Of a DNA stretch of 12,964 nucleotides, positions 1 to 5,203 are shown one piece after another. Source of the DNA: Spirochaetia bacterium. Its GTDB lineage: Bacteria; Spirochaetota; Spirochaetia; Treponematales; Breznakiellaceae. Every line of letters starts with the position of its first letter. The stretch's first letter is position 1. A program made the position numbers and the translations under genes. Under the pieces are notes generated by a model that saw only the letters and a program-made list of their open reading frames with translations, searched no databases and had not been told where the DNA came from. The stretch is from the NCBI GenBank assembly GCA_025997755.1, contig BNVA01000039.1, forward strand, positions 1 to 12,964, written 5' to 3'.

Positions 1-258
1 CGCACCCTGCGCCATATCGCGTGCTGTTTCGCGGCTGACCGCGCCATATTTTTCAAGTTCTTCGCGGGCAAGCCCAAGCATCTTGATTTTTGCGTCAATG
101 GTGTAGGTAACAAACGAACCCCAAAAAACATTTGACGCGCCCGGTATTGACGCAAGCAGGTCTGCAGCAAGACCTGCGGTACAGGATTCCGCCAACACGA
201 TTTTCAACTTTTTTTCGGACAGTACTTTGATTATAGTTTCTGCAGTGGCATTGATCAC
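1..258 (-). CDS. pncC: PncC/CinA C-terminal-domain nicotinamide-nucleotide amidase, partial
   Basis: This is the N-terminal 86 residues of a protein that runs off the left edge. The family deamidates nicotinamide mononucleotide to nicotinic acid mononucleotide in the cytoplasmic pyridine-nucleotide cycle. The signature LAESCTAG lies at residues 22-29, followed by SIPGASNVFWGSFVTY at 37-52 and a GAVSRETARDMAQGA segment at the edge, all characteristic of the CinA C-terminal domain. An in-frame TGA lies just upstream of the GTG at 258, so no N-terminal MoCF domain of full-length CinA precedes it; it is a stand-alone PncC-type protein, usually about 160 residues. The GTG start has no good Shine-Dalgarno sequence. 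It is the last visible gene of the minus-strand operon that begins near 4453. The family call is firm; the exact start is less so. Confidence 0.88.
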   Translation of the reverse strand, partial: MINATAETIIKVLSEKKLKIVLAESCTAGLAADLLASIPGASNVFWGSFVTYTIDAKIKMLGLAREELEKYGAVSRETARDMAQGA

Positions 259-304
259 GGTATTGGTACCACTTCAATTTGTGATACATTTTTTAATTTA
301 ACGA

Positions 305-318
305 TGACACTTGTGTCA
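305..318. promoter_or_regulatory. 14-bp perfect dyad overlapping a -35-like TTGACA
   Basis: The sequence TGACAC-TT-GTGTCA is a perfect 6+2+6 inverted repeat about 50 bp upstream of the pncC start. On the minus strand it contains TTGACA, a consensus -35 hexamer, although the best -10 at 17-bp spacing (TTAAAA) is poor. It could be an operator for an internal promoter driving pncC. It could also be chance, and it lies in what may be degenerate coding sequence. No regulator is assigned. Confidence 0.3.
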
Positions 319-324
319 ATAACA

Positions 325-387
325 CTACCATTCACTGGGGTCAACTTTTTCACAGCCTTCCTCAAAATACGCTTTTACTGCTTGCAT
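325..387 (-). CDS. 20-codon ORF, possible truncated AF2212-type antitoxin
   Basis: A good Shine-Dalgarno (AGGAG, 6 nt upstream) precedes an ATG that opens a 20-residue frame, MQAVKAYFEEGCEKVDPSEW, then TAG. The first eleven residues match, from memory, the start of AF2212-like (DUF104) antitoxins, which usually run to about 60-75 residues with an IP-rich second half that is absent here. Directly downstream, in another frame, the DNA reads VIDTSVIVK, which resembles the first strand of PIN-domain (VapC) toxins, the usual partners of such antitoxins; it stops within about 20 codons. The most economical reading is the decayed remnant of an antitoxin-PIN pair between the small-gene pair at 403-859 and pncC. 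It may instead be a real leader peptide. Neither reading is secure. Confidence 0.4.
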   Translation of the reverse strand: MQAVKAYFEEGCEKVDPSEW

Positions 388-402
388 GGTTTTCTCCTGT
401 TA

Positions 403-615
403 TTAACATACAACTTCACGCTTCATGTTTTTTGATACATAGAGTGCGTCTAAGTCTCTATTGAACTGAGCGATTGTATTTTCCAATGCGGCAAGTCTTG
501 TACGCATTACTTCTTCATTACTTACACGCTTAATTTTTCCGGCTAAAACGGCAGTTTCAACATCAGAAACTATGGATTCAATTTCTTCTCCGGTTAAGTC
601 TTCTGCTTTAGGCAT
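403..615 (-). CDS. Small protein, candidate antitoxin of the pair at 403-859
   Basis: This is a 70-residue protein that I do not recognise by family. It is predicted mostly helical and charged: an acidic N-terminal half (residues 1-25) and a basic C-terminal tail, with a possible heptad-like stretch around residues 40-60 (RLAALENTIAQFNRDLDALY). It has no membrane segment or signal peptide. A strong Shine-Dalgarno (GGAGG) lies 7 nt before the ATG, inside the upstream gene, and the two genes overlap by 8 bp (ATGCCTAA), so translation is probably coupled. Its size, order and overlap fit the antitoxin half of a toxin-first type II module. That role is inferred from arrangement and from the partner's resemblance to small toxins. 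Confidence 0.6.
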   Translation of the reverse strand: MPKAEDLTGEEIESIVSDVETAVLAGKIKRVSNEEVMRTRLAALENTIAQFNRDLDALYVSKNMKREVVC

Positions 616-859
616 TTAATTCCTCCAGTAAATAATAGTATAACTTCCTCAATTTCATTGCGTGTATAACCTTTATTGTATCATCTTCAATTATTGCGAT
701 TATTTCAATGGGATTTCCGTTGTTGTCAAACCCGACATATAACCGTTTTAGCGGGTCTTCTTCTAACATATATTCAATATGATGTTTGCTCATACAGTCA
801 TTGATTGCCGCGTAAGATACGCCATGTTTATATGCGCTATTAATAACTACAAGTTTCAT
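608..859 (-). CDS. Small protein resembling BrnT/RelE-like toxins
   Basis: This 83-residue protein has the pattern I associate with small BrnT/RelE-superfamily toxin-like proteins: a KHGVS motif near residue 12, a helix, then the beta-hairpin core LYVGFDNNGNPIEIIAI and VIHAMKLRK close to the C-terminus. Family members often precede a small antitoxin gene, and here the next gene starts 8 bp before this one ends. If the assignment is right it would act on RNA or translation in the cytoplasm, but I see no motif that proves an active site. It starts 18 bp after the bactofilin stop, with no clear Shine-Dalgarno or private promoter, so it is likely expressed from the upstream operon. It sits in an otherwise housekeeping operon, suggesting insertion there. 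Confidence 0.65.
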   Translation of the reverse strand: MKLVVINSAYKHGVSYAAINDCMSKHHIEYMLEEDPLKRLYVGFDNNGNPIEIIAIIEDDTIKVIHAMKLRKLYYYLLEELNA

Positions 860-877
860 TTTACTAAGCGGTAAAAT

Positions 878-1303
878 TCATTCGGCGTTTAACTGTTGTA
901 ATTCGGCTTTTATTTCGTCTGTGCCGCGCGCGAATATTTCTACTTCTTTACCTGCGTTTGTCATACAACACTGCCCTTCAAATAGAACTCCGTCTGCAAT
1001 GCGCAATCTTCCGGCAGCAATATCGCCTTTTACCTGAGCGCCCGTCATAAGATCAACTTTGTCCTCCGCGCGTATGTCCGCTGCGACGAAACCGTGTACC
1101 GTAATTGATTTGACGTATATGTGATCGGCTTCGACCAGAGCGCCTTTGTCTATAATCAAATTTCCCGGCGATTCTATAGTGCCATAGAATTTCCCGCGTA
1201 TGCATAGCGTTTGCGCAAAACGTAAGGTGCCGCGCAGAACAGTACTTTCGGATAGCGTTACAACCGGTGTGTTTTCTTTTGGTTTGTCGTCTAATAGTCC
1301 CAT
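878..1303 (-). CDS. Bactofilin (polymer-forming cytoskeletal protein)
   Basis: This 141-residue protein belongs to the bactofilin (DUF583) family, which forms nucleotide-independent filaments beneath the cytoplasmic membrane and influences cell shape, including helicity in spirochaetes and other curved bacteria. The central domain (about residues 15-115) shows the repeating hydrophobic strand pattern of a right-handed beta-helix, for example LRGTLRFAQTLCIRGKFYGTIESPGNLIID and VHGFVAADIRAEDKVDLMTGAQVKGDIAA. Short, poorly ordered ends flank it, as is usual. The ATG follows the response-regulator stop by one base (TGA-C-ATG), so the two are probably translationally coupled. No transmembrane helix is visible. 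The family call is confident; its specific partner or location in the cell cannot be read from the sequence. Confidence 0.9.
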   Translation of the reverse strand: MGLLDDKPKENTPVVTLSESTVLRGTLRFAQTLCIRGKFYGTIESPGNLIIDKGALVEADHIYVKSITVHGFVAADIRAEDKVDLMTGAQVKGDIAAGRLRIADGVLFEGQCCMTNAGKEVEIFARGTDEIKAELQQLNAE

Positions 1304-1304
1304 G

Positions 1305-1949
1305 TCAATAGCTTACAGTGTCTCTTATAGGTTTTTCGAGGATCGTTATACCGATCTCTTTTTCTTTCATGCCCTTCCATTCATTTTCCATCTGTGAAAG
1401 GCGGTCTTTTAGGTCAAGAATTTCCGCAAGAACAGCATCTGTTTTCTTATCTGTGCCGATGATCTGTTTCAAGTCCGAAAGGCTTTTTTGAAATTCCGAG
1501 AGTTTTGCCTTTATGTTCGAGTTCATTTTTTCGGCAAGATTTAACCTGTTTTCGCGGGCGATGATCTGCGTTATTAAAACTCTGTTCCTAAGCGCTGCCC
1601 TGATACGCGCCAGCAGAACGGAAAAGTTAAACGGCTTTACCACATAATCATCGGCGCCAAGCTCAAAGCCATCGACAATATCTTTTACATCACTAATTTT
1701 TGACATCAAAAGTATGGGTAAAAGCTCATTGTCTTTTCGTACAGATTTAAGTATTTCCCAGCCTGATATTTTCGGCAGAACGGTTTCCAGCAGAATAAGA
1801 TCGGGCGAACTTGCCGTGATTTTTTCCATTGCCTCTTTTCCGTCGCTTGCTTTTTCCACCGCAAAGCCCAGTTTGGAAAGCATTAGCTCAAAAAAATCAA
1901 GATTTAGCTTGTCATCATCTACTATTAGAATTTTTTTTCGATTTAGCAT
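1305..1949 (-). CDS. Pseudo-receiver response regulator with coiled-coil output
   Basis: Residues 6-120 form a CheY-like receiver domain: the acidic pocket DDD at 11-13, a conserved Ser at 83, and KPF with Lys105. The position that should be the phospho-acceptor Asp is Glu55, in PDLILLETVLP. The gene has GAA there, so this is directly seen. A Glu at this site can mimic the phosphorylated state, so the protein may be constitutively active or act by binding alone. Residues 135-200 are helical with heptad-like spacing (LAEILDLKDRLSQMENEWKGMKEKE) and no DNA-binding domain is recognisable. It overlaps the end of lnt by 35 bp and abuts the bactofilin gene, suggesting a role tied to envelope or shape control. 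That link is inference. Confidence 0.85.
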   Translation of the reverse strand: MLNRKKILIVDDDKLNLDFFELMLSKLGFAVEKASDGKEAMEKITASSPDLILLETVLPKISGWEILKSVRKDNELLPILLMSKISDVKDIVDGFELGADDYVVKPFNFSVLLARIRAALRNRVLITQIIARENRLNLAEKMNSNIKAKLSEFQKSLSDLKQIIGTDKKTDAVLAEILDLKDRLSQMENEWKGMKEKEIGITILEKPIRDTVSY

Positions 1950-3582
1950 AGTACTTAATTATATGCCAAATCGCGCCGCATAGCAATATAAGAACTGCCG
2001 CCGCAGTGGAAAAAACCGGTAGAAAATCGCCGTGTTTTGTATAGAAAGTGGTTGTTTCTTTTACAACAGGTAATTCCACAGTAAGTGCAGCCGCTGTAAA
2101 AGGGGCAAGTTCGGCAACGATTTTTCCGTTGGGGTCTATGCCGCAGGTTTGCCCCGACGCCGTTGAACGCGCCATAGAGCGGCGGTTTTCTACCGAGCGG
2201 AAGACAGCCATTGACAGATGCTGCATCTGCGCTGTTAGGCTTGCAGACCAAGAATCGTTTGAAATATTAACGATTATCTCTGCGCCGTTTTTAACAAATT
2301 CGCGGGAAAGATACCCGAAGGTATCTTCAAAGCAGATGGGCGTTGAAAACTTAAAAGAACCGTTATCAAAAACTGTGTAGGTTTTCCCCGGCTCCCAAAA
2401 GTGGGTGTCTGTTTTTTCTAAAATGTTGTAGATTAGGGGTAATTGTTTTTTGTAGGGAAAGTATTCGGCAAAGGGAACAAGGTGTATCTTGCGGTAAATA
2501 TCCGTAATCTCACCTTTATTTAGCAGGATTGCCGCGTTGTAGTCGATGCGCTGGTTGTAACCGAATTCGTTCATTACACGCCTGCCGTCGTCATTGCCGA
2601 TAAGAAACGGCATTTCCTTAGTCTTTAGAAAGTCGATAAGCTCTTTCACCTGAGCGTAGTATTCGGCATCCGTTCTGTAATGAATGTTCCAGTAGATCAT
2701 CGGGACAAAGGCGGTTTCCGACCACACGACAAGCTCCGGCGCGGGACTTTGGGCAAGGACTTCCTCGCTTAAACGCTTTAACGTCAAAAAGTTGTTCCGG
2801 TAATCCGCCTTTTCGTCTTTCCAAGGATCGGCATTATTTTGGACAAGGGCGATCCGCGCCTTGGGCATTTCTTCATAATCAAGCTGCGAAAGATTGCCAT
2901 AGATTATTGCCGCAATTAACAGACAAAGCCACACGATAGCCGCGGGGGCGGGGGTAGCGGAGAAGCGTTGCGAAGCAGCCTTCGCAGCGTAGGGGGCTTT
3001 CCCCCCTTCCCAAAAACGAATCCATAAAAAATTTGCAAGGAGGATCGACGGGAATATCACCAGAGCGGAAACTCCCCAAACCCCAAAAATAGACGCTATT
3101 TGAATTAAAACAGGATGCTGCCATTGGGTGTAGCCGGTTATTCCGTAGGCATAACCAACGAAGCCCAGCGTTCTTAGGTACTCAAAGCCTACCCATAAGG
3201 GCAGCTGCGCGAGGTATCCAAAGCGCGGGAACAATATTATGGCGAGCTTTAAAAAGGGAAAAAGGATTGCAAAGTAGGTAAGGTATATTAACCCGACTAC
3301 AACTCCGGCAAAAAAATGGTAGCTTCCCACCCAGTAACTAAAAAGTGTTAGGGCAAAATAACCGAACAAAGCACCCCAGAAGATACAGTGATGGATTTTT
3401 GAGCGGTATATTACCAGAAAAACCGGCACATACATGATCCACGCCAAAAAAGAAACGCCGTTTTTAAAAAAAATGTTTGGATGCGACAGGACAAAAAAAA
3501 CTACGCCAAGCGATATTAACACAAAATTGGTTAAAAAAGCGTTTATTTTGTGTGTGCCGTTTAGTTTTGCCGCCGCGCTCAC
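1915..3582 (-). CDS. lnt: Apolipoprotein N-acyltransferase
   Basis: Lnt adds the third acyl chain to the N-terminal cysteine of lipoproteins at the outer face of the inner membrane. The 555-residue protein has the expected layout: hydrophobic segments over residues 15-235, a periplasmic nitrilase-like domain over about 240-500, and a final transmembrane helix near 520-540. The catalytic triad is visible as Glu289 (VVWSETAF), Lys365 (YRKIHLVPFAEYFP) and Cys417 (STPICFED). The start is GTG in a 4-bp GTGA overlap with the HU gene stop. Residues about 193-215, between two membrane helices, are an Ala/Pro-rich stretch encoded by a GC-rich palindromic repeat (see 2942-3010), an in-frame insertion in a loop. 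Spirochaetes are lipoprotein-rich, so the gene is expected. Confidence 0.95.
   Translation of the reverse strand: MSAAAKLNGTHKINAFLTNFVLISLGVVFFVLSHPNIFFKNGVSFLAWIMYVPVFLVIYRSKIHHCIFWGALFGYFALTLFSYWVGSYHFFAGVVVGLIYLTYFAILFPFLKLAIILFPRFGYLAQLPLWVGFEYLRTLGFVGYAYGITGYTQWQHPVLIQIASIFGVWGVSALVIFPSILLANFLWIRFWEGGKAPYAAKAASQRFSATPAPAAIVWLCLLIAAIIYGNLSQLDYEEMPKARIALVQNNADPWKDEKADYRNNFLTLKRLSEEVLAQSPAPELVVWSETAFVPMIYWNIHYRTDAEYYAQVKELIDFLKTKEMPFLIGNDDGRRVMNEFGYNQRIDYNAAILLNKGEITDIYRKIHLVPFAEYFPYKKQLPLIYNILEKTDTHFWEPGKTYTVFDNGSFKFSTPICFEDTFGYLSREFVKNGAEIIVNISNDSWSASLTAQMQHLSMAVFRSVENRRSMARSTASGQTCGIDPNGKIVAELAPFTAAALTVELPVVKETTTFYTKHGDFLPVFSTAAAVLILLCGAIWHIIKYYAKSKKNSNSR
2942..3010 (-). repeat. GC-rich palindromic repeat inserted in frame in lnt
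   Basis: Read on the coding strand, this segment has a G5-AAAG-C5 hairpin, then TACGC, a perfect 7-bp hairpin (TGCGAAG-GCTG-CTTCGCA), and the tail GCTACCCCCGCC. The same ordered parts occur at 5753-5803 in the opposite orientation relative to the gene there. Both copies lie in reading frames without breaking them. This resembles the protein-embedded palindromic elements known from Rickettsia, but I do not assign it to that family. Confidence 0.7.
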
Positions 3583-3956
3583 AATTTTTCTTGAGTTACT
3601 TCCGGTTTTTTAACGGCTGCCGCCGCCAAATCGGGGCTTAGCGACTTTAATTGCATTTCGCCAAGCTGCCTAACCTCTAATTTTATGTCTTTGCCGGGTT
3701 TAAAAACCGCTATTCCATGCGGGGGCGCATTAACAAATTCTCCCGTTCTAGGATTCCTTGCCCGTTTGCGCCCTTTTCGTATGCGTACTTCAAAAGTTCC
3801 AAAGCCTCTAATCTCTATATCCCTGCCGCCCATCAAAGTCTGCCGGATCACATCAAAAACGCCGTCTACGACAGTCTTTACTTCGGATCGTGTAAGATCG
3901 GCATTTTGATATATCGAATTGACAATATCCGCTTTTGTGAATTTATCGACAGACAT
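3579..3956 (-). CDS. HU-family DNA-binding protein with C-terminal extension
   Basis: This is a histone-like HU/IHF protein that bends DNA as a dimer in the nucleoid. Residues 5-98 are the HU fold: helical N-terminal part (FTKADIVNSIYQNADLTRSEV), the GFGTFEVRIRKGR signature at about 51-63, the RNPRTGE DNA-contacting arm near 67-73, and FKPGKDIK. Typical HU is 90-100 residues; here about 27 extra residues, ending ALA-rich and then KKPEVTQEKL, form a disordered tail. The gene starts 18 bp after rpsT without an obvious Shine-Dalgarno, and its stop overlaps the lnt start. HU versus IHF subunit cannot be decided from sequence alone. Confidence 0.93.
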   Translation of the reverse strand: MSVDKFTKADIVNSIYQNADLTRSEVKTVVDGVFDVIRQTLMGGRDIEIRGFGTFEVRIRKGRKRARNPRTGEFVNAPPHGIAVFKPGKDIKLEVRQLGEMQLKSLSPDLAAAAVKKPEVTQEKL

Positions 3957-3974
3957 CAGGACGATACTATGAAA

Positions 3975-4250
3975 CTACTGGGCAGCTTTTTGAGCGTTGT
4001 AAAGGCGCTGCATACGCGATTTTTTACGCGCCGCCGCGTTTTTCTTGATAATACCTTTACGGGCGGCGGTATCAATGCGCTTTACCATGTCCCGTAAAGC
4101 CGGTTCGGCTTCCTGAAAATCTTTTTTCTCAACAAGTTTTGTAAATTTACGGACACTAGTCTTGACGGAACTCTTTACCGCCTTGTTTTTAAGCCTGCGT
4201 TCCTCGCTCTGCCTGTGTCTCTTTTCTGCCGACGATATTTTTTTCGCCAC
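3975..4250 (-). CDS. rpsT: 30S ribosomal protein S20
   Basis: S20 is a primary 16S rRNA-binding protein of the small subunit. The 91-residue, very basic protein starts MAKKISSAEKRHRQSEERRLKNKAVKSS... in family style, and carries the conserved AARKGIIKKNAAARKKSRM segment at 62-80. Length is normal (about 85-95). The start is GTG, with a strong Shine-Dalgarno (GGAGG, spacing 5) in the 35-bp gap after the zinc-ribbon gene; a GTG start is common in the genes of this operon. It heads a run HU-lnt-receiver-bactofilin on the same strand. Confidence 0.97.
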   Translation of the reverse strand: MAKKISSAEKRHRQSEERRLKNKAVKSSVKTSVRKFTKLVEKKDFQEAEPALRDMVKRIDTAARKGIIKKNAAARKKSRMQRLYNAQKAAQ

Positions 4251-4285
4251 ACTTTCCTCCTAATACAATTAATATTGGACTATTT

Positions 4286-4453
4286 CTACTTAAAGTCCGA
4301 GGGCCGTCTTTCGGTTCTCTTGCACTTTTCACATTCCGCCAAGTTTTTGACCTTGCCGTTCTCAAAAAGCGTCTTCATTTTGACCTCGCCGCCGCACGAA
4401 CAGAAAAACTTTTGTGTTGAACTCGAAGTACGAGCATTCTTACTTACTGCCAT
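4286..4453 (-). CDS. Small zinc-ribbon protein (55 aa)
   Basis: The frame encodes 55 residues beginning MAVSKNARTSSSTQKFF. Two cysteine pairs, Cys18-x-Cys20 and Cys41-x2-Cys44, flank a basic segment, which is the pattern of a treble-clef or zinc-ribbon knuckle binding one zinc. An AAGGAG Shine-Dalgarno lies 6 nt before the ATG and a good promoter lies upstream, so the reading frame is well supported. It is the first gene of the rpsT operon. A ribosome-associated or RNA-binding role is plausible from size, charge and location, but no named family is assigned. Confidence 0.8.
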   Translation of the reverse strand: MAVSKNARTSSSTQKFFCSCGGEVKMKTLFENGKVKNLAECEKCKRTERRPSDFK

Positions 4454-4490
4454 ATCTAACTCCTTATCATAGATAACTTAATAACCTAAA

Positions 4491-4520
4491 TATTTATCAT
4501 AAAACAATTTAGCATGTCAA
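4491..4520 (-). promoter_or_regulatory. Sigma-70-type promoter of the zinc-ribbon/rpsT operon
   Basis: A perfect -35 TTGACA (4515-4520) is followed after 18 bp by TAAATA (4491-4496), within the AT-rich stretch TTATGATAAATATTT. The start codon lies 38 bp downstream of the -10, leaving a short leader with the Shine-Dalgarno. It would drive all genes down to pncC. The -10 is only a partial match, so the exact -10 may be shifted by a base or two. Confidence 0.6.
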
Positions 4521-4538
4521 GTGCGGAAAATTATGCTT

Positions 4539-4559
4539 CAGCAATTCTCATTTTACAAA
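4539..4559 (+). repeat. Left terminal inverted repeat, copy A
   Basis: This 21-bp sequence starts CAGCAATTCTC and ends TTTTACAAA. It is the exact reverse complement of 5171-5191. Confidence 0.85.
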
Positions 4560-4759
4560 TTGCAGCGCAAAACTGAAAATAGATTGTCATTAAATTACCG
4601 TGCCTGTGGGAAAAAAATCAAAACCTTTATGAATATTTCAAAAAACGCGGGGCCTGCCCTGCCGCAAAAAATCAGGGTACCTTCAAGAGGCGCCGCCCTA
4701 ATTTTTTGCGCGGGCACCCGCGCCTCTTTCTGCTAATATATAATGGTTTTTATTTCCGC
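4560..4759 (+). repeat. Left arm of copy A, homologous to 7647-7790
   Basis: The arm matches the left arm of copy B through GCGCAAAACTGAAAA, ATGCCTGTGGG-like and CAGGGT..CCTTC..AGAGGC blocks to TAATATATAATGG and TTTTTATTTCCGC. Copy A has about 56 extra bases after GTGGGAAA. It contains two hairpins (4674-4698 and 4708-4723); the second, GCGCGGG-CA-CCCGCGC, keeps full pairing in A and G-T pairing in B. Confidence 0.8.
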
Positions 4760-4763
4760 ATAA

Positions 4764-4816
4764 ACTTTAGGCACGGCATTTTACAGGCTTATATGTTTTC
4801 AGTTTTGCGCCGTAAC
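4764..4816 (-). repeat. Inverted partial copy of the left arm inside copy A
   Basis: Read on the minus strand, this segment has GCGCAAAACTGAAAACATATAA and then a TGCCGTGCCT-like block. These align with the first part of the left arms (GCGCAAAACTGAAAA, 4565-4579 and the matching part of copy B). A 15-bp exact inverted match joins 4565-4579 with 4796-4810. It suggests that a second end fragment lies inside copy A in opposite orientation. Confidence 0.5.
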
Positions 4817-4865
4817 AAATAAAACAATACGGGAACTGCCGCCGCCTTGCGTAGTAGGAAATGAG

Positions 4866-4935
4866 AAAAATTCTAAAATCTTGCACGCATATTTTTTGTG
4901 ACCATTACCGGAAAATCCAAGATTTTAGAATTTTT
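4866..4935. repeat. 18-bp perfect inverted repeat with 34-bp loop
   Basis: The arms at 4866-4883 (AAAAATTCTAAAATCTTG) and 4918-4935 are exact reverse complements. Each strand ends the stem with a run of T, so transcripts from either side could form a long stem. It may serve as a terminator for read-through from the BpuR-like gene, or be the remains of a small nested element. Confidence 0.6.
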
Positions 4936-5116
4936 TTCCTTATTTTATGGTTATTGGCGGCAATTCCTGTCCGCACTGCCAAAACCATACCACTATGCCA
5001 ATAAATGTTGAAGCCGTGGAAAAAGCCGCGCCCTCCGAACACATACGATGTGCGGGACTTTTGCGAGCTGAGGCTCCTACGATAAATGCCACAGTCGTCA
5101 GTGTGAGTGAGGGACG

Positions 5117-5191
5117 GATTTTTTCTACAGGCTTCCTGCGATTTTTTAGAAAATGTGGTATGGTTTTGCTTTTGTAAAATGAGAATTGCTG
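5117..5191 (+). repeat. Right arm and right terminal inverted repeat, copy A
   Basis: These 75 bp match 8774-8848 at all but four positions. They contain a small CAGG-CTT-CCTG hairpin enclosed by a TTTTCTA/TAGAAAA pairing. The last 21 bp (5171-5191) are the terminal inverted repeat. Confidence 0.8.
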
Positions 5192-5203
5192 CTACCCTAC
5201 ACC

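Larger units (their letters stand above)
4539..5191. mobile_element. TIR-bounded element, copy A (653 bp, no convincing gene)
   Basis: The segment is bounded by perfect 21-bp inverted repeats and shares its left arm (4539-4759) and 75-bp right arm (5117-5191) with copy B at 7626-8848, in the same order and orientation. The interior (4760-5116) is unrelated to the rpn gene of copy B and holds inverted repeats but no recognisable gene. It fills most of the interval between the promoter at 4520 and the BpuR-like gene, whose stop is only 12 bp from the right end. No clear target-site duplication is visible. It looks like a non-autonomous or cargo-less relative of copy B. Confidence 0.75.

Noticed and set aside
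95..289. Alternative frame over the pncC start
   Set aside because: The +1 frame carries the LAESCTAG and GAVS motifs of the PncC family; this one has none.
4521..4736. Plus-strand frame across the left arm of copy A
   Set aside because: The same arm in copy B has an in-frame stop near TAAATT, so a conserved protein is unlikely, though the last 20 codons are similar in both.
4947..5177. Plus-strand frame with a CPHC motif in the interior of copy A
   Set aside because: No RBS, no family match, and the end is made by the right arm; the CxxC is not backed by further pattern.
4539..5191. Target-site duplication around copies A and B
   Set aside because: Bases outside the inverted repeats (CTT and CTA for A; TAA and GAC for B) do not match.
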